Assembly (NCBI GenBank): GCA_029747015.1
Contig: JAKOGI010002160.1
Location: 1-64,000 of the forward strand
Length of the DNA stretch: 64,000 nt
Origin: Carnegiea gigantea
Taxonomy: Eukaryota; Streptophyta; Magnoliopsida; Caryophyllales; Cactaceae
Direction: 5' to 3'
Shown here: positions 48,273 through 60,589 of the stretch, piece after piece
Layout of the letters: every line of letters begins with the position of its first letter
Position numbering within the stretch: position 1 is the first letter of the stretch
The notes under the pieces: model-generated
Database searches by the model: none
What the model was told of the DNA's origin: nothing
The model's input: the letters and a program-made list of their open reading frames with translations, nothing else
Made by a program: the position numbers and the translations under genes

Positions 48273-49257
48273 CGCTTACGGATGGAGGACGTTGATTCGG
48301 TTAAAAGAGGACATTGATGGGAAAAGCCCAACAATGGGTTGAGAACTGTGCATTTGGAGGGAAGTTTCAGCTTCGTCAGCGTTGTTATTCTTTATTTAGT
48401 GACGTGGCTAACATATGTACTGCTGGACGAGTTTGAAAGGGGTGGCCATCAGATCGACATTAGTTTGTGCTTGGACTACTTGTTAAGAATATGTTAACTA
48501 CAGGTGAATTATTAAAAGAGAAACTTACTTATTAGTGCTTAAAACAGCACTTTTCATTTCACTGCTTTTCTTGCTTCCAACTGCTTTTTAGGTTCCTTTG
48601 ACTTTTCAGCTGGCAATATCTAGTCCTAACAGAATTACTCCCTTGCTCTCCTCCTTGTTAGCTGCAGAAGACAAAAAAAGGGAGCTTTGACTTCTCTTCA
48701 TAATGATTTTTCCAACCCCAATTTCATGACTCTTTCTCTCTCTCCTCTTCATTGCCGACATCCTCCCTTCTCAATCCCCTGTTTCTTTCCTTCATACCTT
48801 TCTAATTCTCTTCTCTTTCTTTATATGGACCTCTAAGTGTTTATCTCTTTAAATGGTTATTTTATCTCCCTTAAACCTCAAAATTCCATCCCCCATCTTT
48901 ATTCTACTTAAATCTCCCTTTCTTCTTATGAAAAAATTAAAACAACAACTATGATTGTTGGGTAGATTTTAGGAGGAGGTTGAATGGGGTGTTAGGCTTA
49001 ATCTGACTTTCGCATTACCAATGAGGGGGTTAGGTCATATGGGCATTGCCGATCAGGCTATAGAAGACCTGTCCATCACTGGTGAAGTTATTGGTCTGAG
49101 TGCCAGTGCGAGACAGAGAAGTAAAGAGAGAGCAAGGAGAAAAAAGAGAACGCAAACGGAGAGGTCGAAGTAGGAGGTCTAGGTTGAAAACTTTCTACGT
49201 TAGGTGGTGTAAGATAAATATAGGGGTGGTGAATTGAATTTGGGATTTTGGTGGAAG
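48273..49257. other. non-coding, pyrimidine-rich stretch
   Basis: No supported gene. A CT-rich section (48690-48930) followed by a purine-rich one. Confidence 0.5.
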
Positions 49258-49345
49258 AAGAAGAAGAAGAAGAAGAAGAAGAAGAAGAAGAAGAAGAAGA
49301 AGAAGAAGAAGAACAAAAACAAGAAGAAGAAGAAGAATAATAAGA
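49258..49345. repeat. (GAA)n microsatellite
   Basis: Near-perfect GAA repeat at 49258-49312 then imperfect AAGAAGAAG and AATAAG copies. Confidence 0.95.
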
Positions 49346-49436
49346 ATAAGAGCAAGATGAAGAAAAGGAAGACAGGTATGACCAGGTTAGGTTAGTTGAG
49401 CAATTAATTTTTTATTTTAAGAAAAATTATCTTATA

Positions 49437-49745
49437 AAATTGAAAAGGTTATTTGGGAATATCTCTAATTGGAAGATAACTTATGAAAATTAGTCAATAT
49501 TAATTTTAAAAGGCAAGTATGTGGATATATCTTTAATTATAAGATAATTACTCAAAATTACTTTTAAAAAGCAAATATTCGAAAGCATCTTTAATTAGAA
49601 GATGATTTTTTAAAACTAATTTGAAAAGGTAAGTATTTGGAAATATCTTCATTTAGAATATAGTTTGTAAAAGTCACTCAAAATTAACTTTAAAAGGAAA
49701 GTGCTTCAGAATAAAAATAATTCGAAGATAGTTGAGAAAAATACT
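49437..49745. repeat. ~60 bp minisatellite
   Basis: About five diverged copies of a 57-68 base unit of the form aattttaaaaggcaagtatt, tggaaatatctttaattaga, agataatt..., with starts near 49437, 49505, 49561, 49619 and 49687. Confidence 0.75.
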
Positions 49746-50194
49746 TACATTAGAATATTTCATATAAATGAAATAACAGTGATTGAATTAAAGTAACATA
49801 TTTAGATAAAAATTAGATAAATTAATATAAGATCTAAAAAACTGCATATAAATAAGAATTTTTTGTATTTATAAACAGAATAGGGGAAACGAATCCTAAA
49901 TAATTTAGGGTTTGGGATTTATAATGACTAAAAGTATCTAACATATATATAAGCTTATATATGTTAACCTGAGAATATGGTACAGCAACATGGGTTAACA
50001 AAAATATATATCGAGGGATATGAAATACATTTAGGTTGTATGTCAAAACATTTAAGGTTCATGACTTAGGGTTTAACATTTAAAGTCTTTGACTTAGGGC
50101 TTAGGGGTTAATTTAAGAGGTAGTATTTAGGGTTTAGGGCTTTAGATTCTAAGAGTTAATGTTTAGGTTAAACTTAAACCCTACACCTTAAAAC
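49746..50194. other. AT-rich lead-in to TTTAGGG-like repeats
   Basis: No gene. Contains the first TTAGGGTTT words (49908, 50050-50140). Confidence 0.5.
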
Positions 50195-51500
50195 ATATAT
50201 GCTATGCTAGACTCTGTCACTCTAGCATATGGTTACCCCATGTATACCATAAGGATTATCTGGGTCAGTGTATTAGGATAACTTAGGATATTCCTCCAGA
50301 TTTTGCTAGCCATGTCACTTAATTATCACAACCATGCTTTACCAAATCATGCAATATGGAAGCCTTAATGTTTAACCGTAAACCTTAAATTAAAACTTGA
50401 TACTTGAATATTTAACCCTGAACCCTAAACCTTGATTATCATTTGCGGTTTACGATTTAGCATTGAGAGTAACTAAACTTAAGAGTATAAAAACTTTTAT
50501 CATAATTTGGAGATTAGGGTTCAAGGTTTAGGGTTGGAGTATATTGGTAAGGCATGGTGTTGGGGTTCCACTTTTGGGGTTTACGGTTTGCGATATGGGG
50601 TTTAGGTACATCTTGAAAGTATGATTACTTAAAATAGTCAATTAGGGTTCCCAAATGGTTGAATTTATAATTATAATTGGAGGTTTTAGAGTATAAGCTT
50701 TATGGATTAGGTTAAAGGGTTTTGCATTTAAGATGCAAAGTAAGAATTTTGAGCTCATCTGAAACATTAAACTAACCCTAAACATTAAATGCTAACTTTA
50801 GCTCATAGATGACAAAAGCTTGTACATTTGAAGGAATAACCAAGGTTGTCCTAACATACTTATCCAGGTTATCCTTGTGGTGAACTTGGCTTAACCATAT
50901 GCTAAGTTGAGAAGGAGCCTAGCATAACATATATATTTAGGGGTAAGCTTTTATGATTTAGAGTGAGTGACTTAAGGTATAGGTTTTATAGTGCATAAGA
51001 ATTTATATTTTGGAAGGAAAATGACTATTGAAGTGGCACTTATTAATAATTTTACATAACCTTAAAGTGTGTTAGTTTGACCTTAGGGTCGGATCCTAAA
51101 CTACTAACCCCATATGTGAAACCATAAATCTTAGGGTATATGGTTAGGATTTAGGGTTCAAATAAATCACAGTCAATCTCTAATGCCAAACCCAAAGGCC
51201 TAAGGCTCAAAGAATCAAGAATATGGGGTTTGGGTAACATCAAACTTCATAAATGACAAAGTCTAAACCCTAGTCCCTAAATAACAATTTACCTTTACGA
51301 ATTTGGGTTCAGGTCTCAAGGTTTAAGGTGTACGAATTTAGGGTTCAACTTTTGTGATTTAGGCATATAGGCTTTAGCATTAGCCATGAATAAGGAAGCT
51401 CAACCATGAACCCTAATTCTTGATACTGAAGTCTTTGGGTTTAACCAGAAACATAAGACTTTATACTCAAAACCTTAATAGTCATTAGGATTTAGGATTT
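50195..51500. repeat. TTTAGGG-word satellite, unit 1
   Basis: Homologous to the next unit at an offset falling from ~1299 to ~1139 bases because of deletions. Full of AAACCCTAA / TTTAGGGTTT words, which are like the plant telomere heptamer but scattered. It contains an inverted repeat: arm 50205-50300 is complementary to 50845-50940 (agcatatggtt, ggataacc, cctagcataacat words). Confidence 0.8.
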
Positions 51501-52670
51501 AACTTTTGCATTTTCTGTCTCTAGCACATGGTTAACTCGACTATACCCTAAGGATAATCCAGGTTAGTGCATTAGGATAACCTCAGTTATTCCCCTAAAT
51601 TTTGTCAGCCATGTCACTTAATTAGCACAACCGTGGCTTACCAAATCATACAATGTTGACTCCTTAATGTTTAATCGTAAACCTTAAAACTTAACACATG
51701 AACATTTAACCCTAAATCCTGAGCCTTGATTATTATTTAAGGTGCAGGACTTAGGTTTGAGAATAACGAAACCTTCGAGTCTAAAAACTTTGATCATTAC
51801 TAAGAGATTATGGTTCAAGGTTTAGGATTAGGGTATATTGGTAAGGCATGGTGCTGGAGTTCCACTTTTGGGATTTATGGTTCAAGATTTGGGGTTTAGG
51901 GTTGCGTCTTGAAAGTACGACTACTTAAAATAGTTAATTAGGGTTTAGGGCTCAGCTTAAACATTAAACTAACCCTAAACTTTAAATGCTAACTTTAGCC
52001 CCTACAGAACGAAAGCTTATATATTTGGAGGAATAACCCAGGTTGTCCTAACATACCAACCCTTGTTATCTTTGCAGGGAACTTGGGTTGACCATATGCT
52101 AAGCTGAGAAAGAGCCTAGCATAACATATATGTTTATGGTTGTGGTTTAGGGTTAGTGCTTAAGGTTTTGGTTTTACAGTATGCATAAGAATTTCATATT
52201 TTAGAAGACAATTGACTATTGAAGTGACACTTATTAATAATTCTACATAACCTTAAGTGTGTTAGTTAGACCTTAGCGTCAAATCCTAAACATTGACCCT
52301 AAATGTTCAACCATAACCTTCGGGTGTAGGGTTAGGATTTAGGGTTCAAATAAATCATAGCCACTCTTTAATGCTAAACCGTAAACCCTAAGGCTCCAAG
52401 AGTCAAGAATTAAGGTTCAAGGCTTAGTAATTTGGGGTTGGGTGTCATTAAACTTTGTAAATGACAAAATCTAAACCATCCCTTTAGCATTTGTAAGTCA
52501 GGTTATAGGGTTCAGTGTTTAGCCATGAACACAAAAGCTCAACCATGAGCCCTAGTTCTTGATGCTTAAGTCTTAGAGTTACACCCGAAACATCAGACTG
52601 TATACTCCAAACCCTAATAGCCATTAGGATCAAGGGTTCAACTTTTGCATTTTAGGGCTTAGGGTTTAGC
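51501..52670. repeat. TTTAGGG-word satellite, unit 2
   Basis: Second tandem copy of the preceding unit. Retains the inverted arms (51525-51610 and 52045-52130) with a shorter loop. No reading frame. Confidence 0.8.
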
Positions 52671-52714
52671 ATGTCTTTATCCCAGAGATGTCTCCTTTCC
52701 TCGGTGTCTGTGTC

Positions 52715-53160
<446 letters not shown>

Positions 53161-53168
53161 ACATATAT

Positions 53169-53640
53169 CATTACAACAAAACACACGTTTAGAAACCGAA
53201 ATACTTTGTTTCAAAATGGTAAATCGGTTTTTAAATGCAATTAGAAACTGATTTGAAATCGAAAATTGTCCGTTTCTACAAGCTTGATTGCAAACCAATT
53301 CCAAAACTAAATTTGATTCAGTTTCTAAATCCGAAATTGACATTTCAAACCATTTATGCATCGGTTTCTAATATTTGGAAACCGAATCTAGCCAACGGTT
53401 TGTAATATTTGGAAATCGAACAAAGCTATCGGTTTTCAATATTTGGAAACCAATTGTAGCCATCAGTTTCTAATATTTGGAAACCAAACAAAGCCATCAG
53501 TTTCAAATATAAGGAAACCAAATCTGTACATCGGTTTCAAATATCAGAAACCGAATGCAATGATCGATTTCTAATATTTGGAAACCAAATAAAGCCATCA
53601 GTTTCTGATGTTTTAAACAAATCAGGCTGTTCAATTTCAA
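53169..53640. repeat. left terminus and hairpin subterminal repeats of CACTA #3
   Basis: About eight copies of a ~35 bp unit of the form atcggtttctaatatttgga followed by aaccgaacaaagc. Each copy is a near palindrome (GGTTTC...GAAACC) and could form a hairpin. Repeated palindromic subterminal motifs are typical of CACTA ends. Confidence 0.8.
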
Positions 53641-54029
53641 AATTTTGCAACCAAACAAGTTCTGGGCAACAATTACAAACCTATATTGCTGTCAAATTTT
53701 GGTTTTAAGCTAATCTCCCCGTTTCGATATTAGTGCCAAATTGATTCTAGATAGCACCTCTTCTAATAAAACCATAAGAAAACACAACTCAACGATTTGT
53801 AAGTAGAATACACAACATATATAGGAGCTTCTACAATAATGTCAATTTCAAAAGGTAGAGCTCTTCGCTAAATTTACAGCCCCACACAAAAGATTAAGAT
53901 TTGTAAGTATGTAATACTCTAAAATACAAATCTATATAGATCCTTAAGTAAGATAATTAGGATCCACAAAAGTGAAGATATATGCGTAGTAGAGATCCAC
54001 AGCCCCCAAAATCAAAAGGCATGTCTGTG
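53641..54029. other. non-coding CACTA #3 interior
   Basis: No gene seen. Confidence 0.45.
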
Positions 54030-54540
54030 CATATATTTTTCAAGTAGTCTACTTTTTTGAATCATAGAGATCTAGTAGATGACCAAGCAAGCTAGACATG
54101 AGTGCCATTTGCAACTGCATACCTAGTGAGGCTTGTTTTTAACCCTCCATCATCTTACATTATGCCTCTAGTATTTGTTGTTGCTCCTCCATCCTATGTT
54201 TCTATTCTTCCATCTTTCTTTATTGTTGTTCGAGCTGTCTTTGCTGCTCCTTCATCCTTTGTCGTTACTCTTCCATTGAAATATGTAGTTGTTGCAGTTT
54301 AGCCTTTATGGAGTTAAGCTCGGTCTTCATTGAATCTAATTCAGTTTAAAGCTGTGAGAAGATAGAGGGAGTGTAAGAAGACTTCTTCGAAGTGGTGTGA
54401 TTTACTACTGGCTTCTCACAGAAAAGAGCAGCACTATTGCTTAACCTATAAACGGTGCCCTTCTCACTCCATCCTCCAACCGCTTCCAAGAAAAGGCTAT
54501 CATCCTCTTATGATGGGGGAACTTGTTTAGCCATTTTCAA
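54030..54540 (-). pseudogene. PTTA C-terminal region of CACTA #3
   Basis: On the minus strand the segment reads DDSLFLEAVGGWSEKGTVYR, then LSNSAALFCEKPVVNHT and KKSSYTPSIFSQL, a stop, then TELDSMKTELNSIKAKLQQL, then a Met/Glu/Gln-rich coiled coil with three stops (MEEQQQ type). This matches the F-L-E-A-V-G-G...K-G-x-V-Y-G-L-G segment and C-terminal coiled coil of PTTA/En-Spm plant transposases. A stop near its start (VPPS*EDD) and others show it is a pseudogene. In the family it binds DNA with TNP2; known from related elements only. Confidence 0.8.
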
Positions 54541-57323
54541 TGATTGATATTTCTCCTGAAAATTATTTCCAAAATACAAAGGTTCTGAAAATTATTTCAT
54601 TAAACTACACACCAAGCATGATAAATAGGCTGTGATGGGAGTCTAAGCTACTGACTGCTTGTAATAAGAGTGTAAGCTACTAACTGTGGTGATTCTAAAA
54701 AATGTATTTGTTACCTTCAGAAAAACAGTGCTTGACTGCTTATATATGCTGTGTACATGCATGAATATAACAATTTTTTTCCCTTGATACGGAATCCCCC
54801 CCAAATAAAAGACGAGCAGAAAATTATGTATGCTGCGTACATGCATGACTGTTTATGTAAGCTACAGATTGTGGTGACTCCTTGGCTTTGAAGCTCCATG
54901 GTGAACACTTTAGGAGAGGAGCATAGCCCACTTAATGAAAGTTTTCAAAAAGAAATCTCCACCCACTCCCATCCCTTAAACTCAGATCAAGAGGACCATG
55001 TACATAATGAGAAGGGCAAAGGCAACTTATAAGCAATTAATTATCACATAGTTAACCCCATATCACAATATCATAGGAAAAAATATTAATTAACTAAGAA
55101 TCATCTCATTTCATAAGCAATAATCAAACCCACATCATAGTACTAGTATGGTATTCCAAAAATAAGACTTCTAACCACAATTAACCCCAGATCACAGACT
55201 TTTTTCAGATGTCTGAAGCAAGGTGAATTTTTTGCCTAGCTGGTGGCTATATAGCATTGGCCAGCACAGTCACCCCAAGACATGCTTTTGTTACCTGGGT
55301 CTTAATGTATCACAGATTGGCCACAAATTGCTTAACTGATACAAACTATATATAACATCAGGCAACATTCAAGAATCATCGCCTTTCAGCATCTCACACA
55401 AGCAGATTCGTTAAGGAACAAATTACACAACAACTCTTTTTTTTTAACACCACAAACTCAAATCAACAGAACTATGTACACAACGAGAAGAGTAGAGCCT
55501 CTGTTAAAATATCATACAATATATGCTATTCATTAATAACTTAGTTAAATGTGGATTGTATTAGAGAGAACTTGGTTAATGACTTTAGTGTGGACATGTT
55601 TAGCTACTGATAAACATCAAAAAAAGATAGTGCAAGGAGGTCGACACTTCAATGGTTTGATACATACCCACATAGTCTTAGCTCGATCATCTGTCAAATT
55701 TTATCCTTGGCCTTTATATATGTTCTAGAAAACAACTTCGCAGCGGTCACTATCTCTCTCGCTTTTCGCTATGTGAGCAAATTCCAAAATTATGTAGGCA
55801 ACTAAATGTTGTAAATTGTTGATGTCATTAAAACACAACCTGAATAAGCAAATGCGTACTATCTTCTTTGCTATTACAGAAGCTAAAACTGATCCCTGAA
55901 TATGACGAGTCCCAACTTTAGGCCCAGTGACTTTGCTCAGCTTGGATTACCTCGATCTCTTTAAAAACCCATTGATGTCTGTTGTGATGCTGCAACTATC
56001 ACCGAACATAAGGAGATAGGCATGGTATCACATCATCGGCTTCTTCTTATCGCTTTACACAATGTGTCATTAAGACAATTCTTTCCTTTTCCCAAATACG
56101 CTTCCTTCACAAGAGATGCATGCTCAACTGCCTATCGGTATCGATCTTGCATTTCTCAACAATTGTAAATATCAAAAAATGAACTGATGGAATCACAAGA
56201 GATGCACTCATTTTTTATGTGCTGATTACAAATATGTAACATGAGAAAATAGAATTCTGATCACAAAATCGTTGAAATTTGCTACCATATAAAGAAAAAA
56301 CTGAATCAAATAATCACAAAACAAGTGCAATAGAGATTGAATTATTTTGGAAGATGCAAACAAGTTCACCATCATGCACACACTAGAAAAGAATGAGATT
56401 ACATTACATGCACAAGTAAACACAGATTGAAATACATCAAAGAGACTTCGATTATTCAGATCTGTGCACGGTCGAGTCCCCTGCAACTTCAAAATGCATT
56501 TGAGAATTTATCATTCTTAAGCGTTCTCATGACTGAAATTTGGCTATGAATACTACCAAAGTAGCCAATAGCAACACTAAACAAGGAACTAAGAAATTAT
56601 CAAGAGCACCAAACTGAGGGTAGAAATATAGCTTGATCACCAAACATCATCATAAGAGAGTTTAATTCATGCCATCTGTGTTGCTCACTTTGTTCACTCT
56701 CACCCAATATACTCATTTCAAGTGTATATAATACCAATACCAAATTTTGAAAGCAAGTACATAATACTGATACCAAAACTAACAAGCATATGCAAATGAG
56801 TGACTGCATCTCTATTTTATGAAGTTTCACAAGCTTCACTCACCATAAACCCCCAAGGCAAAGAACCTCCAAGGCACTTGGATTGCCTGTTGCATCAGAT
56901 GAAGCATGAGAAATGATTATATCATCATGGATATTTCTAGGTGATCAAGCAGTTATGAAGGTGGTTGCACCTCGTCTGAATCAACAAGCGTACCTTCGGC
57001 AAATGTTCCTCTCCGTCCATCTCGACCAAACATTGAACCAGGTCGAACTTGTGAATCAGATGCCATCTGTGAAACCATTGACAAACAATTGCACACATTA
57101 TGTTACTTGAATTATTAAATATTGAAAATAATATAAGAGTTAAACCCTCAAAAATGAATACAAATAAATATTAAAGGAACCATAAATACACATGCAAGAG
57201 GTCACTTTTCGAAGTTGTGCATTTGCACATAGGAGCACCAAAACGCATTAAATAATCAAAGCAGAAAATATCAATTAGTCATAGTGCATTTATAATGCAA
57301 AGGTCTCTATAACAAGCAATTTT
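54541..57323 (-). other. interior of CACTA #3, unassigned
   Basis: Minus-strand frames of 60-90 residues (54846-54643, 56492-56226, 56839-56600) show no motif I can name. Around 57080-56950 the minus strand gives MASDSQVRPGSMFGRDGRRG followed by TFAEGTLVDSDE, perhaps an upstream exon of the PTTA gene. Remaining sequence is AT-rich and probably intronic or decayed. Confidence 0.4.
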
Positions 57324-57630
57324 CACTACTAAAAAAGTTCAAATTAACGACGGAATTCGGCGACGGAAAAAATTAACAACAGATTTGGCGACGGAAACGA
57401 TGACTGAAAAACAGTATTATAAAAAAGTCAGATTGTGTAACAGATCTGGCGACGAAAAACTCAATCCGTCGCCATAATTGACAGTAGGCGACGGAAATTC
57501 CGTCGCCATATTTAAAAATTTTTCAAAAAAAGGGCGACGGAATTTCTGTCGCCCAAAAAAAGTTCGAGATTTTTTTTAAAAAGTGGGCTGGCGACGGAAT
57601 TTCCGTCGCCTATCTGTCGCGAGTCCACTC
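57324..57630 (+). repeat. left terminus and subterminal repeats of CACTA #2
   Basis: After CACTACTAAAAAA come repeats of ggcgacggaa and its reverse complement ttccgtcgcc, arranged singly and as a perfect palindrome (gcgacggaatttccgtcgcc at 57591-57610). Such GC-rich motif clusters in a TA-rich surround are the subterminal protein-binding repeats of CACTA ends. Confidence 0.88.
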
Positions 57631-57812
57631 AAACGAAACTAGATTTCATTTTCTGGTTTCATTTGCTGCGAAAGCTTCGAAGAGAGAGAGAGAGTGGCGA
57701 ACTGGCAACTCGTCCAACCACCGCCAAGCCTAGCCACCTCCTAGCCACCGCTGGCTTGCCCCCCACCGTCACCGCCGTCTGTCATCGCCCCCCGCCGTGG
57801 GCCGCCCCTTTG
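57631..57812 (+). promoter_or_regulatory. GC-rich leader of CACTA #2 transposase
   Basis: GAGAGA run (57681-57693) then a C-rich stretch (caccgtcaccgccgtctgtc) before the first repeat unit. It could be 5' leader or a first exon, ending in a donor-like GAG|GTAAGT near 57838. No TATA box clearly placed. Confidence 0.4.
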
Positions 57813-58780
57813 CCCAATGGTTTTCATCAAGTTTGAGGTAAGTTGCTTTAACTAAATTACTTGTAATTTCTACAAATGTTTGCATTAGATTGTTAGAATT
57901 TCATAGTTAGTTCATATTTATGTTGAAATGTGGTATTTGTGTGAGATTATTGCTCTAATTTGGTGCAAGATTTGGGTAGATGCGATTTAGGGTTTAGGTT
58001 TGGTAGTTTGAAGTTAAAATTTGATGTGGTGGTGGAATGAAATGGTTTAATGGATAATGTTGTTAAAATGTGGTATTTGTGTGAGGTTACTGCTGCCCAA
58101 TGGTTTCCATCAAGTTTGAGGTAAGTTGCTTTAACTAAATTACTTGTAATTTCTACAAATGTTTGCATTAGATTGTTAGAATTTCATAGTTGGTTCATAT
58201 TTATGTTGAAATGTGGTATTTGTGTGAGGTTATTGCTCTAATTTGGTGCAAGATTTGGGCAGATGCGATTTAGGGTTTAGGTTTGGTAGTTTGAAATTAA
58301 AATTTGATGTGGTGGTGGAATGAAATGGTTTAATTGATAATGTTGTTAAAATGTGGTATTTGTGTGAGGTTACTGCTCTAATTTTTTGCAAGAATTTGGT
58401 AAATGTGATTAAGGATTGGGGTTTTATAGTTTGAAGTTGAAATTTCATATGTTGGTGGAATGAAATGTTTTAATTGATAATGTTGTTGAAATATGGTATT
58501 TGTGTTAGGTTATTAATCTAATTTGGTTGGAGATTTTGCTCAATGCAATTTAGGATTTAGGTTTGGTGATGTCAACTTGAAAGTTGATATGCTGGTGGAT
58601 TAAGATGCTTTAGTTTATAATTTTGTTCGAATGTGATGTTTGTATGAAGTTGTAGGTCATATTTGTTTAAAGATTTCGCCTAATGCAATGTACACTTAGA
58701 TTTTGTAATTTTAAGTTGAAATTTGATATGTTGGTGGAACAAAGTGATCAACTATGTATGAATTATTAGTTTTGTGAAAT
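57812..58780 (+). repeat. ~141 bp tandem repeats in CACTA #2 intron
   Basis: Unit anchored by gtgtgaggttactgctctaa-type words at about 57942, 58078, 58222, 58362, 58503 and 58644, giving a period near 141. The first ~280 bases are repeated almost exactly at 58094, starting gcccaatggtt. The later units are more diverged. It sits between the GC-rich leader and the first coding exon, thus probably in an intron. Minus-strand reading frames here are shadows of the repeat. Confidence 0.85.
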
Positions 58781-58955
58781 TCGTGAGAATATAAGTATAT
58801 TTATCGAAATTTATAAGTTTTTTTTTGGGTTCATGTGGAAATTTTAAAGTAAACATATATAATATATAATTACGTAACTTATGTAATTATTACAATTTTG
58901 ATTAAAATTAATTCTTATCAAATACCTTATGTGGTTATTGTTATTTGAGCAGAAT

Positions 58956-59741
58956 ATGAATGGTCTTCCACATCGCAAGTGGATGTATAATAGATTACTG
59001 CCTGATCATAGTGGTTATGTGCAAGAATTTCTAGATGAAGTAAACCAACTCGATCAATTTACATGTAGACAGACAGAATTTCTGAATGAGGCAAGGTATA
59101 GATGTCCTTGTGCGAAATGCAGAAATAGGGTGCACTTGACACCTGATGACGTCAAGATACACCTTATGTGTAAGGGTTTTGTGCAAGGGTACTGGTTTTG
59201 GATAACTCATGGGGAAATAGAACCTCAGCAATATGATTCTGGGCATTCAAATAGCAAAATTCTCGAAGTTGGAGGTTCAAGTCATATTAATAATGACTAC
59301 TCTGAATCCTACGTAGATCAGATGGAGGACATGGCTGATGATTCCATAATAGCAAATCAAAATGTAAGGAAAGAGGGGTCAAGCACTTGTCGAGAACCAT
59401 TTTATAATATGGTTCAAGTTGCTCAACAACTCTTATATGATGGTTGCTCCACCCACGGTGAGCTATCTACGGCGGTGAAACTGTTAAGTATTAAATCTAA
59501 TTATCATATGCCTGAAAATTATTTCAATGAAATTGTTCAATTAATGAAAGAGATGTGTCTGCCTAACAACCGCGTGCCAAACAACTATGGGCAAACGAAG
59601 AAGGTTGTTAAAGATCTCGGTAACGATGTGGTCCAAATTGATTGTTGCCGGAAAGGTTGCATACTATTTTATACGGATGACGCAAACCTAGATGCGTGCA
59701 AGTTTTGTGGGCATTCAAGATGGAAGAGGCAAAGGTCATAA
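58956..59741 (+). CDS. TNP2-type transposase of CACTA #2, N-terminal open part
   Basis: The frame starts MNGLPHRKWMYNRL at 58956, directly after an intron 3' end (tttgagcag). Residues 1-90 form the transposase-associated domain: CPCAKC at 50-55, HLMCKGF and FWITHGE at 81-87. After a variable acidic linker come residues ~150-262 with LLYDGCSTHGELSTAVKLL, YDDANLDACKFCGHSRWK and a terminal stop pair. The start at 58929 is upstream in the intron, so 58956 is preferred. Stops TAATAA at 59739-59744 end this open segment, in the same frame as the next one. In the family this is the protein that cuts CACTA ends. Confidence 0.8.
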   Translation: MNGLPHRKWMYNRLLPDHSGYVQEFLDEVNQLDQFTCRQTEFLNEARYRCPCAKCRNRVHLTPDDVKIHLMCKGFVQGYWFWITHGEIEPQQYDSGHSNSKILEVGGSSHINNDYSESYVDQMEDMADDSIIANQNVRKEGSSTCREPFYNMVQVAQQLLYDGCSTHGELSTAVKLLSIKSNYHMPENYFNEIVQLMKEMCLPNNRVPNNYGQTKKVVKDLGNDVVQIDCCRKGCILFYTDDANLDACKFCGHSRWKRQRS

Positions 59742-59744
59742 TAA

Positions 59745-60580
59745 AGGAATCAGAATCTATTGCTGTACTCGAGGATGCATTACTTGCCGTTAAAACCTCG
59801 ACTGCAGAAGTTGTACGCATCAAGAAGTAGTGTAGAGCACATAAGATGGCATTATAAACATCGATGTGAGGATGGTATTTTATGTCATCCATCAGATGGG
59901 GTAGCATGGAAACATTTCGATACCAAGTATCCTAAATTTGCTGCAGAACCTCAGAATGTGAGGCTTGGCTTATGTGCTGATGGATTTAATCCTTGCACAT
60001 TGTCTTCAAGATCATACTCCATTTGGCTGGTGGTCATTACACCTTATAACCTCCCCCTGAAATGTATATGACCACACCGCTTATGTGCTTGACTTATGTA
60101 ATCCGGGCCCAAAAATCCCAAGAACAAGATAGATGTATATTTACAACCTCTTGTTGATGAGTTGAAATAGCTGTGGGATGTTGGAGTTGAGACTTGTGAC
60201 ATTTCTAGCGGGCATACATTTCAGGTGAAGGCTACACTTATGTGGACCATCAATGATTTTCCCGCACATGGAATGTTATCTGGGTGGAGTACTAACGGCC
60301 AATTGGCATGTCCTGTATGTATGAAATAGTAAAAGGATTTGAGAATAAGAAATGAAGGTAAATTCTCAAGGTTTGACTGTCATCGGTGTTTTTTGCCAAG
60401 GAATCATGCGTTCAGAAGAAATAAAACAGCATTTAGGAAAGGCAGAACTGTTCTCCTTGCCGATTATTTGGGGAAGAACTTTATGCCGAGGTGGAAGATT
60501 ATCTAATGATAACTACAAATGGTGACTTTGTCATACTAGGATTTAAGGAAAATGAGCACAACTACACGAAGAAGAGCATA
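59745..60580 (+). pseudogene. TNP2 catalytic-region remnant of CACTA #2
   Basis: Continues in frame after TAATAA: LPLKPRLQKLYASR, IRWHYKH, ILCHPSDGVAWKHFD, FAAEPQNVRLGLCADGFNP and YSIWLVVITPYNLPLK, all TNP2 hallmarks, ending at a stop near 60071. The following bases shift frame to AQKSQEQDRC and a segment that would continue MWTINDFPAHGMLSGWSTNG (60240-60300) and NHAFRRNKTAFRKGR, with stops. The whole is a dead gene. Confidence 0.88.
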
Positions 60581-60589
60581 TTCTAGGAG

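Larger units (their letters stand above)
53169..57120 (-). mobile_element. CACTA element #3 remnant
   Basis: Begins CATTACAACAAAACACACG, one base from the usual CACTACAACAAAA end, then hairpin subterminal repeats, then a minus-strand PTTA C-terminus. The right end and TNP2 gene are not seen, and another CACTA begins at 57324. Extent of the right side is uncertain. Confidence 0.55.

Noticed and set aside
49900..52670. Chromosome-end telomere array
   Set aside because: Heptamer-like words are scattered and degenerate, with no run of perfect TTTAGGG.
54102..54302. Plus-strand 66-residue hydrophobic frame
   Set aside because: Shadow of the minus-strand PTTA coiled coil.
57947..58448. Two near-identical minus-strand frames of about 72 residues
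   Set aside because: They are shadows of the 141 bp tandem repeat.
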